DNA from: Porphyrobacter sp. SLTP
GTDB lineage: Bacteria; Pseudomonadota; Alphaproteobacteria; Sphingomonadales; Sphingomonadaceae
Assembly (NCBI RefSeq): GCF_009905735.1
Contig: NZ_JAAALE010000001.1
Span: 62,001-126,000, forward strand
DNA: 64,000 nt
Direction of reading: 5' to 3'
Both the position numbers and the translations under genes were made by a program. The notes under the pieces are model-generated. The model was given only the letters and a program-made list of their open reading frames with translations, searched no databases and had not been told where the DNA came from. How positions within the stretch are numbered: position 1 is the stretch's first letter; each line of letters starts with the position of its first letter. This document shows positions 25,592 to 34,779 of this stretch, one piece after another.

Positions 25592-27079
25592 TTAGCTCGC
25601 TCTTTGACCAAGATGTGGTTCCAGAGGTTTACGCCTTATCATGCCTACCCAGCGCAACAGCATTGGGCCCAAGAAAACGAGTATAATCCAGCCCGCGAGC
25701 ACTGATAAGGCTAGCGCGGGCAAGAGTTTAACCGCTGAAATCTCAAGCAGGTGAGCGGGCATGAGCGCCACTGGTACGAAGCTCGCGCCAATAATTAAAC
25801 GCCAACCCTTCTGCCACAACAACCAGCGGTAGATTAGGCCAATCATCAGACCTAGAGCAGCGATTGCGGCAAACATCCCATATGGTCCGAAGTCGATGAA
25901 GGCCTCCGTCATATAGCCCAGGCTAATCGAAGTTCCGGTGCGCCAAGCAGCAGGATTAAGACCAGTGTATTTAATCGTCAGAGCAGTGTCATTAACAATA
26001 GGCTTGCCAGGAAATAGAACGCGTGGCGTTAACGGAGACAGGGCTGCCGAACCCCAGATTTCGCCCCCAGAATGGGGCTGCCCTCGAGCATTTTGCTGCA
26101 GCACTACACCGAAAAACTCAAAGTATGAAAGACGTCTAGCTAACTTATCTGCCCCATCAGCCATTCCTGCCCCATCGAGCCCAGCAATACGATCGAACAG
26201 GTCGGTCATTCGTTGTTGGTAGCCCACCAAGACAACCTGCTCGCTGCTCCCCTGGTTGATAAAGTCACGATAGTCACGTTTCACTGCAGTCCAAGCGATG
26301 GCAAATGCCAGCATCGTGACGACGAGGACACTAATGACGGTCTTGTTCCGCCTCAAGAGATCGCTTGCGGCAAAAGCAATGCCAATTAGGGAGTAATAAA
26401 AGGCACTCGAAAATTCGGCAAAGAAGCCGCCTACAGCCAATCCGAACTCAACAACCAAGGCAACAGCCCACGGAAATTTCGACCTCCGGGGGAGCCCGAA
26501 AGTGGAGGCAGTAAGTAGCAAGAAGGCAGCCCATTTTACCTCGGCGAAGATGAGAAAAACCTGCTGCAGCCCGCCGGAGAACGGAGCGGCCGCTGCAAAT
26601 GCAGATGAAAACACCCACGTCACCACATATATGGTGACGAATGTGCGATGGGAATAAGACCTTACCATTTCCCGAAATTGACTGGCAAGATCTAGGCGTG
26701 CTCGTCCAGCGGCCACCCACATAGCAACGGCGAGAACGATCAGCCCTGTAATCAAAAGGCGAATGGCTACTCCATGCTGACCTGAATGTTCGGCCAGTCC
26801 TGCGACCGGCAAGCCAAGGAGGTTAGAGTAGAATGTTCCAATGGTCGCCTGAACCCATTGATAAAGAAAAACGAAGAGGAGGATTGGTGGCTCCTGTGGA
26901 CGCCAAAGCAGGATCACACCAATCACCAATCCAGCACAAGCGTAAAGCGCCAGCAACGTGTTCGGCCCCATGAGGGCGACCGGAACGAGAACAGCAAGCG
27001 GCAGTGAGGCGAGGGGGAGGCCGCCCAAGTCCGTGGATCGTCTCGCGCGCGCCTTTGTGTTGCCCGATATGGTGGCCAT
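25592..27079 (-). CDS. Wzy-like polysaccharide polymerase/ligase membrane protein
   Basis: A 495-residue integral membrane protein with about 11-12 hydrophobic helices and a large periplasmic loop between about residues 260 and 370 (RDYRDFINQGSSEQVV ... GTSISLGYMTEAFIDFG). This is the layout of O-antigen/EPS polymerases of the Wzy type, which are recognised by topology rather than by sequence identity. It would join repeat units on the periplasmic side. That is odd next to a Wzm/Wzt exporter, whose polymers are finished in the cytoplasm. It could instead be an oligosaccharyl or O-antigen ligase-like protein. Glycosyltransferase genes lie on both sides. Confidence 0.65.
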   Translation of the reverse strand: MATISGNTKARARRSTDLGGLPLASLPLAVLVPVALMGPNTLLALYACAGLVIGVILLWRPQEPPILLFVFLYQWVQATIGTFYSNLLGLPVAGLAEHSGQHGVAIRLLITGLIVLAVAMWVAAGRARLDLASQFREMVRSYSHRTFVTIYVVTWVFSSAFAAAAPFSGGLQQVFLIFAEVKWAAFLLLTASTFGLPRRSKFPWAVALVVEFGLAVGGFFAEFSSAFYYSLIGIAFAASDLLRRNKTVISVLVVTMLAFAIAWTAVKRDYRDFINQGSSEQVVLVGYQQRMTDLFDRIAGLDGAGMADGADKLARRLSYFEFFGVVLQQNARGQPHSGGEIWGSAALSPLTPRVLFPGKPIVNDTALTIKYTGLNPAAWRTGTSISLGYMTEAFIDFGPYGMFAAIAALGLMIGLIYRWLLWQKGWRLIIGASFVPVALMPAHLLEISAVKLLPALALSVLAGWIILVFLGPMLLRWVGMIRRKPLEPHLGQRAS

Positions 27080-27180
27080 GGGATGTTCAATCTGCCTCTT
27101 GTCGGTGCAACTCAGAAAATAAACAACTAACTCTCAAACCCTGAGGTCAGCTTTCGGTATGTGACCTGCTAGGCACTGCA

Positions 27181-27197
27181 GCGGAAATCCTTTCCGC
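27181..27197. other. Short hairpin in the spacer before the Wzy-like gene
   Basis: GCGGAAA and TTTCCGC form a perfect 7-bp stem with a TCC loop in the 157-base spacer between two EPS genes. There is no T-run after it on either strand, so it could pause or stabilise the message rather than terminate it. Low support. Confidence 0.25.
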
Positions 27198-27236
27198 AGA
27201 GCGAATAGCATGTCAGTCAAAAATTCTGCGCCTAAC

Positions 27237-28394
27237 TCACCTCTGGCTGACGACTGCCTGAAGAGCCCTTATGATCCCATCAGTGGCTGCGTCCAGAGAA
27301 TGCTTATGGCTGGTCTTCGCAATTGTCTCTAGAGACGGAGGATTGGCAAGCGTCTCGCTTAGCACCTCGGCACACCCAACTGTATCACCTAGGAAAAATG
27401 TCCGACCAGCTCTCCCATCACCTGCAAGATCGGGAGCACAGCCCACTGCATTGGACAGGATCACCGGTTTACCACAGGCAATCGCTTCATTCGCCACAAG
27501 GCCCCAGGTCTCACGCCCATTCGAGGGCAGGACGAGCACATCGGCCGCCGCATAGGCCGCTGGCATTTGCGACTGATTGCAAAAACCAAGCATATGGAGG
27601 GGTACACTGTGGTATGCTGCGAGGGCTTTCAACTCAGCTTCCAACGGTCCCGAGCCAGCAACTAGGACCTCGACAGGCATTCCATTTTCTCTCGCCCATG
27701 CAGCAGCGACTATAAGATCTCCTGGCCGCTTGAAGGCGATGAGCTTACCCGCGAACAGCGCCACTGGTGTCGTGGAGGCGATTCCCATTCGCTGCCTCAG
27801 GACACGCCCGGCTTTTTGTGTTGCGCGCTTTTCAAACCAGTCTGTGTCGACACAATGCGGGGAGGCAAACATGCGCGCCTCGGGATAGCCATAATGGCGC
27901 CAATAGGCCTTGTTTCGTGCGCCCACGATGAGCGCCGCATCGAACTGGCGAAGGAACAAGGGATAGAGAGCATTCTTGCCGACACGCTTGAGAAAAGAGC
28001 GCGGTGTGTCGAGATGGCTGTCTCCCCGGACCATAGTGGGAATGCCCATTCGCTTGGCTGCCCACAGTGCCTGCAGAAAGCTCTTGAGGTACCAGCCAAG
28101 CAATAGAACAGCATCGAAGCGGCCTACCCTCAACTTCTCAGCGATGGCTGGAGTATCGACTCCGCCGAACCGGCTCAGGCCGGGTTGGCGGGCGACATTT
28201 TCGAGAAAATGTGCTTCGTAGCCCGAAAAGAGATCAACATCCCACTCGAACCCGACGCCAAATCCCGCACGAGCCTGATCGGTCTGATCCGCCTGATGAC
28301 AATAAAAAACGGTCAGGTCTAGTTGACCGGCCAGGTTGCGGAAAAGCGGTGCATAATACTGCACCGGATGGGAGGCGACCACGGCCAATCGCAT
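27237..28394 (-). CDS. Family 4 glycosyltransferase
   Basis: A 385-residue GT-B protein opening MRLAVVASHPVQYYAPLFRNLA, with the C-terminal nucleotide-sugar motif VLVLPSNGRETWGLVANEAIACGKPVILS (EX7E type). The N-terminus resembles a subgroup often found in sphingomonad EPS loci. The start at ATG 28394 lies two bases after the stop of the upstream glycosyltransferase; the in-frame TTG four codons earlier would overlap it. It is followed by the only sizeable spacer in this part of the operon (157 bases with a hairpin), so an internal promoter or processing site could lie there. Sugar specificity is unknown. Confidence 0.84.
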   Translation of the reverse strand: MRLAVVASHPVQYYAPLFRNLAGQLDLTVFYCHQADQTDQARAGFGVGFEWDVDLFSGYEAHFLENVARQPGLSRFGGVDTPAIAEKLRVGRFDAVLLLGWYLKSFLQALWAAKRMGIPTMVRGDSHLDTPRSFLKRVGKNALYPLFLRQFDAALIVGARNKAYWRHYGYPEARMFASPHCVDTDWFEKRATQKAGRVLRQRMGIASTTPVALFAGKLIAFKRPGDLIVAAAWARENGMPVEVLVAGSGPLEAELKALAAYHSVPLHMLGFCNQSQMPAAYAAADVLVLPSNGRETWGLVANEAIACGKPVILSNAVGCAPDLAGDGRAGRTFFLGDTVGCAEVLSETLANPPSLETIAKTSHKHSLDAATDGIIRALQAVVSQR

Positions 28395-28396
28395 CG

Positions 28397-29665
28397 TCAG
28401 TTGCAAGCCATCTCAAAAACATCTGCAAACTGCTTGGCAACTGCGGCCGCCGTAAAGTCGCAATAGGAATCGGGGTCTATTGGTCCAAGTGAGTTCGGAG
28501 CGCTCACAATTAGCTCGATAGCGTCCGCGATGGCGTTCTCCAACTCAGCGCTCGCCTTATCGCTATCAAATGCTAGCGCCAGCCCCCCGCCGGCATCAGT
28601 CAATATCTGGTGTGCGCTACTTTCACGATGAAAGATGGAGAGGAATGGGCGGTTGGCCATGAGACAAGGATAGATCTTCGAGGCTGTGTAATGCGGTTCA
28701 TCTGAGCCGACCATCAACGTTGCATCCGCAGTCGCGAGCAAGCGCAGCGCATCAAGATAGGGCACCCTAGCTGGCTTCTCTACCACGAGGTCAGAAACTC
28801 CGGCTTCCGCGGCGAGTTGAGTAACCTGGTAAGCCACCTCACCGCTCGCTTGGTTGCTGGTACCTACCAGCTCCAGACGCACTCTGTCTCGGATGCCTGG
28901 ATTGCGAGCCCCGCAGAGAGCCAAGGCCCGGAAAAGCGACCTAAACAAACTCGTCGCCCGCGGCAGGGCCGTTCCGACATAGCGGAAGATGAAACGGTTG
29001 GACTGTCGCTCTTGCGGCCGTTCGTCGCGAAGCACAGAGAAGTCTTCTGGATCTCCACCGATCGGAATTGCCGTCATCCTGTTGCGATCGATAAACGGAT
29101 AACGGTCTGCCATCTCGTTGTTCTGACGCTCTGAAACCGAAGTAATCCATCCAGCATGCTGGACCGCCATCGGCTCAAGGGCAACTGCCAAGCGATGGGC
29201 CAAGCCACCTTTCGACCAAGGTTTGCGAAGAGCACCCTCGTTAGAAACCCAAGGGTCCTGAAAATCGAGAACTACCGGAATGTTCCAATGTGCCTTAATC
29301 ATGTGGCTTAGAAGCATCTGGTAGAATGGCCAGCCGGTCATGAAGATGACTTGAGGCGTAAACTGATGGATTGACCTACGCAGGGCTCCCGGCAGAAACG
29401 GCATCGCCCTAAGCGAAAGGTCGCCGACTCCCAGTAGCCGCGTCAGTCCATAGGGAAGTGCACTGATGCGCTCAACTGCAATATGGGGTGGCAGAAGTGA
29501 GGCTAAGGCTGGATCAGGTGGCTCTTTGTGGAAGTTTTCATCGACTGTGAGCACCCGCGTGTCCCAACCAAAATTTGGCAAGTATTTCGCCATGTGGCGC
29601 GCACGATGGACGCTAGCTATTGAGCTAGGCGGGAAGTTCAACGACACGATCAGAGCGCGTTTCAC
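28397..29665 (-). CDS. WcaI-like family 4 glycosyltransferase
   Basis: A 422-residue GT-B protein. The opening RALIVSLNFPPSSIASVHRARHMAKYLPNFGWDTRVLTVDENF and the ATLMVGSDEPHYTASKIYPCLMANRPFLSIF stretch in place of a classical EX7E fit the group of EPS glycosyltransferases near WcaI/WbuB. The start is a GTG two bases after the aldo/keto reductase stop. It probably adds one sugar to the undecaprenyl-linked chain. Reduced conservation around the catalytic second glutamate makes the mechanism uncertain. Confidence 0.8.
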   Translation of the reverse strand: MKRALIVSLNFPPSSIASVHRARHMAKYLPNFGWDTRVLTVDENFHKEPPDPALASLLPPHIAVERISALPYGLTRLLGVGDLSLRAMPFLPGALRRSIHQFTPQVIFMTGWPFYQMLLSHMIKAHWNIPVVLDFQDPWVSNEGALRKPWSKGGLAHRLAVALEPMAVQHAGWITSVSERQNNEMADRYPFIDRNRMTAIPIGGDPEDFSVLRDERPQERQSNRFIFRYVGTALPRATSLFRSLFRALALCGARNPGIRDRVRLELVGTSNQASGEVAYQVTQLAAEAGVSDLVVEKPARVPYLDALRLLATADATLMVGSDEPHYTASKIYPCLMANRPFLSIFHRESSAHQILTDAGGGLALAFDSDKASAELENAIADAIELIVSAPNSLGPIDPDSYCDFTAAAVAKQFADVFEMACN

Positions 29666-29667
29666 GT

Positions 29668-30579
29668 TTACAATCCGCCTTTCGCCAAGGCGCGGAGCGT
29701 GGTCATATTTTCATCAGTCCACTCAGACAATCTACGGTCGGATAAGGTGGATAGCACTTCGGCCAAGCGCTTGTCTGAAGATGCATTAACTAAAACAACT
29801 GCATCATCCCAATTCTGACGCGAAAAACTCAATGACGCCGCCAGCGCCGCCGCGAAGCTAGATAATTCAAGGCATTCAAATAGCGAGTCACGCAGAGCGG
29901 CAGTGCCGAAAATTCGTGACGCCATGACGGACATGTTGAAGATCCGCAACTTCTGTTGGGTCCCAATCTCAGAGACATCGTCAATCGAAACTTGGACGAC
30001 CGGCTCCCCAATCGCAATTGTATCGACCGAAAGGAGTTCCTGGACCGCCTGCCTCGCGCCCGAATAGCCAAATTTGCCGATAACACCTTCGCGACAAAGT
30101 CGCCCTAGAGTTTCAACGGTATCGGTTAGGTAATCCGGGTGAATTGCTTCATGGGTCAACAGGCAGCCAAGACGATCGACACCCAAGGCTCTAAGGCTGC
30201 GCTCAAGTGATTGCAGAGGGTCCACCCGGCTGCCTGCTGAGGTTGATGGATTGGTTACCACGACACCCCGCCCAATCGAAGCTCGTACTGGAACGAAATG
30301 CCGAATAAATCGCACTGGCTCCCTCATGAGGGCCTTAAACGCGCCTAGTGGCGCAGGCTCCAAGCCGAACTTTGTCGTGATTTCGATGGACGGATCCGAC
30401 CGCATCTTGCCGAGCGCTTTACCTAGAACCTTCTCGGCTGTTCCCAAACCGTAACAGGGAGCAACATCGAAGCGCCTTATGCCGAAGTCGAGGGCGCAAT
30501 GGACAAGGCGTTCGGATCGCCAGCTAGAGCTTCCGCCGGTCAGGTTGTGGCAGCCAAGAGAAAGATAAGGAAAAGTCAT
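29668..30579 (-). CDS. Aldo/keto reductase-family oxidoreductase
   Basis: A 303-residue TIM-barrel protein of the aldo/keto reductase superfamily: SLGCHNLTGG, ALDFGIRRFDVAPCYGLGTAEKVLGKAL with the Asp/Tyr pair of the active site, the later SLRALGVDRLGCLLTHEA (catalytic His region), and GKFGYSGARQAVQELLS. It uses NAD(P)H to reduce a carbonyl or, in reverse, to oxidise a sugar hydroxyl. Its ATG overlaps the stop of the GMC oxidoreductase gene (ATGA), so the two enzymes are made together. The pair is unusual in an EPS locus and suggests oxidation and reduction of a sugar or lipid carrier intermediate. Confidence 0.8.
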   Translation of the reverse strand: MTFPYLSLGCHNLTGGSSSWRSERLVHCALDFGIRRFDVAPCYGLGTAEKVLGKALGKMRSDPSIEITTKFGLEPAPLGAFKALMREPVRFIRHFVPVRASIGRGVVVTNPSTSAGSRVDPLQSLERSLRALGVDRLGCLLTHEAIHPDYLTDTVETLGRLCREGVIGKFGYSGARQAVQELLSVDTIAIGEPVVQVSIDDVSEIGTQQKLRIFNMSVMASRIFGTAALRDSLFECLELSSFAAALAASLSFSRQNWDDAVVLVNASSDKRLAEVLSTLSDRRLSEWTDENMTTLRALAKGGL

Positions 30580-32135
30580 GTTTGCTTGTTCGCCAGATGC
30601 TCCGCAAGGCGATCAGCCAAAGCTACCGCAGAAAATGTCGGATTAGCGAACCCAAGACGTGGGAAAGTCGCACTGCCGCAACAATAGAGGCCGCGCGTAC
30701 CGAAAACTGCAAGATCGGTATCGACCACACCATCGGCAGGTCCAATCGCCATCCGTGCTCCACCGCAATGGTGGAGCCCCTCGTCGGCCTGCATGGCAAA
30801 CCCGGTCGGATCTTCGATCAGCATTGGGTCTATCGCCACTTCTGCCGCACCGCTGGTATGAGCCCAATTGCGGATGCGGATGGCTTTAGCGCGAAAAGCG
30901 ATGCCTTCTGCCTCACCGCGGATCCAGTTCAATCTGATCTGAGGCACGCCAGCGCTGTCACAAGTCTCGGCAAGCTGGATACGGCTCTTGAATCGCACCG
31001 GCTGCTCAAGCGAAACGCGCAGCGATGCAGCTCCACGGAGCATGGTGGCGATCCGCTTGTGCCGCAGATACCTCCAAGCGAGCGGCAAGGCTTGAGCACT
31101 CGCAGCACGGCCGGCGCGCATCAGTCCCAGAAATTCTCGAGAGCCAGCGCGCGGTGACAACGCGTTGGCCAACATTCGCACCTCGGCGAGCGCATTCCTT
31201 GTGTTGCCAGGAAGTGTTAGCATACCTGCGGCCGACAGACGGTAGTTTCGATCTTGCTCCCGAATTATCTCCTGCGAAAAAGTCTTACAGCTGTACCTTG
31301 TTTTGCCAATGATCACCGGATCGAAGATATCGAGCAGTGCCTTTTCATTACGCGGTGCAAAGGTCCCGACCGCAGCATCAAGATGTTCGCAGAAGCCCCT
31401 CCCAAGCCAGTTCAAGTTGCCCCATGGTGCGCGATGCTCGCCAACGGGCAGCATCAGCAAGCGAGAAGTTTCTAGGGCTCCGCATGTCAGGACAATGGTC
31501 CCGGTCGCTATCTGGCGAACGACCCCATCGTCTCCGTGAAATACGAGACCTATCGTTGTACCATTGGTGTCGGTACGCAGGCCGGTCACCAACGCGCCCT
31601 GCACAAGGTTGATCAGCTCAGAATTCTCAATCGCCTTCCAGATGCGGCGAGGCAGCTTTGGCTCCTTCAACCAGGCCGTGGTTACTAGTTCCATGCCATA
31701 TGCAGAGAGGCTTTCGCGCGCAGGCAGCAACGAGGTTTCCTGCGAAAGGTCCATAGTGATGGACTGCCCCAGCAATTCGGCGGCGGCCGGCGCGCGTCTC
31801 CAGATTTCTGAAAGGTCGATCGGCCAGCCAGCAGGCGCATCACCAGTCGCGGCGCTCTCATCGTGACGCGGGAGAGCAAGTTGGCCTCCCCAAAGGTTCA
31901 GGCCTCCACCGATCTGCCTTGTTCGTGCCAATGTCGCGCCGGTTAACCGGTGTCCCTCGTTTACAATTTCGAGATCGCGCTCGACAGCAGCAAGAGGAAC
32001 ATCCTGTCCAGCTTCCAGCACCCAGCACGGCAACCGTCTCGCTTCCAGCGCACGAGCAACAGCAATCCCAGCCGGCCCCGAGCCAACCACCACAATCGGC
32101 GCCCTTAGAGGCATCGACGAAGGCTTGAGGATCAT
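30576..32135 (-). CDS. GMC-family FAD-dependent oxidoreductase
   Basis: A 519-residue flavoprotein. The N-terminal FAD motif is VVVGSGPAGIAVARALEARRLPCWVLEAG, followed by IGGGLNLWGGQ. The C-terminal part has the GMC_oxred_C pattern, EGLHHCGGARMAIGPADGVVDTDLAVFGTRGLYCCGSATFPRLGFANPTFSAVALA, which is usual for glucose-methanol-choline oxidoreductases and includes the active-site His. It oxidises an alcohol or sugar hydroxyl. The start could be ATG 32135 or 32114. It is the first gene after a 389-base spacer and is coupled to the aldo/keto reductase. A role in modifying a polysaccharide building block is inference from context. Confidence 0.82.
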   Translation of the reverse strand: MILKPSSMPLRAPIVVVGSGPAGIAVARALEARRLPCWVLEAGQDVPLAAVERDLEIVNEGHRLTGATLARTRQIGGGLNLWGGQLALPRHDESAATGDAPAGWPIDLSEIWRRAPAAAELLGQSITMDLSQETSLLPARESLSAYGMELVTTAWLKEPKLPRRIWKAIENSELINLVQGALVTGLRTDTNGTTIGLVFHGDDGVVRQIATGTIVLTCGALETSRLLMLPVGEHRAPWGNLNWLGRGFCEHLDAAVGTFAPRNEKALLDIFDPVIIGKTRYSCKTFSQEIIREQDRNYRLSAAGMLTLPGNTRNALAEVRMLANALSPRAGSREFLGLMRAGRAASAQALPLAWRYLRHKRIATMLRGAASLRVSLEQPVRFKSRIQLAETCDSAGVPQIRLNWIRGEAEGIAFRAKAIRIRNWAHTSGAAEVAIDPMLIEDPTGFAMQADEGLHHCGGARMAIGPADGVVDTDLAVFGTRGLYCCGSATFPRLGFANPTFSAVALADRLAEHLANKQT

Positions 32136-32524
32136 GTCGACGCTTGCTGCGCTATGCTAGGCTTGAATCGAGCGATGGCGCGATAAAGCATCACGCTGCT
32201 CAACGCTTCTCTTGCATTGGCTGGTTGGATAGGGCCAGAATCATGTAAGAAATCTCATTAGGAAGCGCGAGCCTGGAGAATGGCGCGAGACAAGCGGGCA
32301 AATCCCATCTTGCCAATCAGCGACGGCCGCCATGGACATCGCACTCGCTACAAATCGAATAGTCGTAAGTCGGTTTGAGGTGCAACGACGCTTCAAAGGC
32401 TCGTCTGCAATTTGACCATGAACCAAGCAACTATGGAATTTTTTGAGGCATATAGGGCTGAAGGGCTAGTTTCGGCATCATGTCAGAGCTGCAATACTGA
32501 GCACAAGCATTTTTGACCTATGCC
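32136..32524. other. Gene-free spacer in the EPS operon
   Basis: 389 bases between the FkbM methyltransferase and the GMC oxidoreductase, both on the minus strand. No open frame here has a credible start or codon pattern. The spacer could hold a promoter for the left half of the operon, but I see no convincing hexamers. Confidence 0.5.
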
Positions 32525-33271
32525 TCAACTCCACGCCTTATCAGATGCCAAGCTACTGCCTGTACGAACGAATATGAAGTCCCCCTGACGAGGGCGATCA
32601 TCTCGTGGGCGAGCATAAAGGGTGGCTATGTCATAGAGTTCAAAGCCTTTGGCTGCTAGCAACGCCACGATGTCCGAGATCGAAGGTTCATAAGCTTGTG
32701 CATAAAATGACACCTCTGTCAAAATAACTTCAAAACTTTCCAACAATGCTGATGCGCCTCGGAGAGCGTGAAGTTCGAAACCCTGAAGGTCTAACTTCAG
32801 AAGTGATCTATCTCCTTGGGAGCAAACATCGGCGAACAAGCGATCCAGTGTTACGCAGGGCACCTCAATTGTGGGCGTGGATGGTTCTCCATCCAACACA
32901 ACGTGCGCACCGGTCGAGGTCAACGCCGCATCGGAGGCGATAGCAAGTGTTGATCCATCCTGTTCCGGGCCGCAAAGGGCCACGGGGTGGACAGTCAGGC
33001 GTCCCCCTGCCTCCATACGTAGAGTGTCAAGCGCAGCATAGCATCCGGGCTGGGGTTCGATTGCATGAACGACAGCTTCCGGAAAAAGCTTCATCGCAAA
33101 CCGGGAAAAATCCCCAATGTTCGCGCCCCCATCAATAACCCGGAGGGGGACGAAACCTCGCCTTCTGAGGCTCGCGAGAGCATCCTCATTGGATGAAAAG
33201 CGATTACCATGTCTATGCCGAAGGAGCTTGTAGGGTGTTATGGCAAGAGCGGCCTTCAAAAACGACCTCAT
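32525..33271 (-). CDS. FkbM-family SAM-dependent methyltransferase
   Basis: A 248-residue methyltransferase. Motif I is VIDGGANIGDFSRFAMKLFPEAVVHAIEPQPGCY (about 45-78), and the FkbM signature LLKLDLQGFELHALRGA is near residue 158. FkbM enzymes methylate hydroxyls, often of sugars in LPS or EPS. Its ATG overlaps the stop of the preceding glycosyltransferase (ATGA), so it belongs to the same unit. The acceptor is unknown; a methylated sugar in the repeat unit is the likely outcome. Confidence 0.87.
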   Translation of the reverse strand: MRSFLKAALAITPYKLLRHRHGNRFSSNEDALASLRRRGFVPLRVIDGGANIGDFSRFAMKLFPEAVVHAIEPQPGCYAALDTLRMEAGGRLTVHPVALCGPEQDGSTLAIASDAALTSTGAHVVLDGEPSTPTIEVPCVTLDRLFADVCSQGDRSLLKLDLQGFELHALRGASALLESFEVILTEVSFYAQAYEPSISDIVALLAAKGFELYDIATLYARPRDDRPRQGDFIFVRTGSSLASDKAWS

Positions 33272-34521
33272 GAAAGTCGCACCTGTTGCGCAAGAACCTG
33301 ATCCAAATCAACAGACAGGGCTGTTCGCACGGCATCAGCCACTCGGTCGACTTCGGCCTCCATATTACCTTTGCTCACGGCAAACTTGCGGGCATTCTGC
33401 TGTAATGTTGATAGCAGCTCGGGATCCGTCCGCAGTGTTTCCACAGCAACACACAGGGCTTGTATGTTTCCCGCCTCGTAGAGAAGCCCGCCTTCTGATG
33501 TCCGGATCACGGTAGCCAAGCCCGGCAGGTCCGACGCGATTACGGCTAGTCCCGCCATATGGTAATCGAACATCTTATTTGAAACAGTAAGCTCATGGTT
33601 CCGCGGCCCTTTGCGCTCCAGGCAAAGCCCAATATCGAAGCGCGCCGCACTTAATACAGCAGCTCCAAGTGCGTGAGGGGGCAATATCGAAACCTTGGCG
33701 GTGATCCCGAGTTCTGCGATGCGCTGCCGAAGGCCGGCGCCGCCGTCTTGCCCTAAATGGCCCTGCAGATGGAGGTGCACGTCAGAGGGAAGCCTAGCCA
33801 TCGCAGCAAGTACGTCCTCAAGCCCGCGCTGACCAAAACCGAGCACACTATTTCGCCAATATAGATTTAGCCCCCCTCCCTTGCGCTGAGGCAACTCAAG
33901 ACAGGTGGGGGATGCGTTGTAGGCGGCAAGTGGCAGACGAATTGGATACGCATCCGTATAAGACGATGCGAGTTCTTGGCTCGCCGCGATCACCAGCTGA
34001 CATCGCGGTAGGTATCTCTCCTCTATTTCGACAATCGCGCGCGAAACATCAGCGCGCTGACCATCGCCCATATCACTATAAAACTCCATACAATCGAATA
34101 TCAGAGCAGCCCCATTATTTTCGGCTGCGATGGCAGCAGGCAGAAGAGTTTCAAAATTATGAGCAAAAAAAACATCAGCTTCTATGTTCTTTAATGTTTT
34201 AGTAAGACCTATAGTTTTTTCTGAAAATACCGGTTGGAAAATAATTTTCGAAACAATAAAAACTTTTCTACTTACCATTGTAATAATTTTATAAATCAGC
34301 CATTTAACTGGAGATCTTTTTGACGTTGGAAATAATAAAGCTCGACAATTTATTCCCTGATTTTCGAGCTTTGCGATGGCTTCTTCTGAAGCAATCGAGC
34401 CATCTGGTTTGTAATACAAAAATATCACTTCAGCGTGGGGAAAGGCGGTCTTAGCGGCAACTGCATGACGAGGCCCCCTCGGCTCGCTAATCCCGTGAGA
34501 CGTTACGACGCAGATCCTCAT
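33268..34521 (-). CDS. Family 4-like glycosyltransferase, AT-rich N-terminal half
   Basis: A 417-residue GT-B protein. It opens MRICVVTSHGISEPRGPRHAVAAKTAFPHAEVIFLYYKP, with GLNLYWRNSVLGFGQRGLEDVLAAMARLP and NKMFDYHMAGLAVIASDLPGLATVI in the C-terminal domain. The N-terminal half, roughly 34130-34350, is visibly AT-rich and Lys/Ile/Asn-rich, whereas the rest matches the GC-rich neighbours; this suggests a mosaic or recently acquired segment. It is coupled by ATGA overlaps to the FkbM gene downstream and the small frame upstream. Sugar specificity is unknown. Confidence 0.8.
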   Translation of the reverse strand: MRICVVTSHGISEPRGPRHAVAAKTAFPHAEVIFLYYKPDGSIASEEAIAKLENQGINCRALLFPTSKRSPVKWLIYKIITMVSRKVFIVSKIIFQPVFSEKTIGLTKTLKNIEADVFFAHNFETLLPAAIAAENNGAALIFDCMEFYSDMGDGQRADVSRAIVEIEERYLPRCQLVIAASQELASSYTDAYPIRLPLAAYNASPTCLELPQRKGGGLNLYWRNSVLGFGQRGLEDVLAAMARLPSDVHLHLQGHLGQDGGAGLRQRIAELGITAKVSILPPHALGAAVLSAARFDIGLCLERKGPRNHELTVSNKMFDYHMAGLAVIASDLPGLATVIRTSEGGLLYEAGNIQALCVAVETLRTDPELLSTLQQNARKFAVSKGNMEAEVDRVADAVRTALSVDLDQVLAQQVRLS

Positions 34522-34748
34522 AAAACCTTCGCCTCTTTCTGATAGCGAAATACAAAAAATGCAAATTTTATTCTAGTGTATGAGCTTTGGTTGAAACTAT
34601 GAAGCCAATCGGCACTTTCTAACTTTTGGATCTGTGCTGCTCGAAGGCAAAAGTCTTCAAAACGTTTCAAGTCTGCCACGCTCTTCAAATGCCAACGCAG
34701 CTTGTTGCCCAAAAATTGCGGCTCAAGGGAATGCGACGAACGTTTCAT
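34518..34748 (-). CDS. Small hypothetical protein or remnant
   Basis: A 76-residue frame that fits exactly between the acyltransferase stop and the glycosyltransferase start, overlapping the latter by four bases (ATGA). It has the character of a real protein (SLEPQFLGNKLRWHLKSVADLKRFEDFCLRAAQIQK...) and no low-complexity bias, but I recognise no family. It could be the last part of a larger enzyme whose 5' end was lost, since the upstream sequence in the same frame runs antisense-like through the acyltransferase 3' end without a better start. The four-base overlap argues that it is translated. Confidence 0.4.
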   Translation of the reverse strand: MKRSSHSLEPQFLGNKLRWHLKSVADLKRFEDFCLRAAQIQKLESADWLHSFNQSSYTRIKFAFFVFRYQKEAKVL

Positions 34749-34779
34749 GTCATTTCCATGGACGCTATGCGCACCAGAT

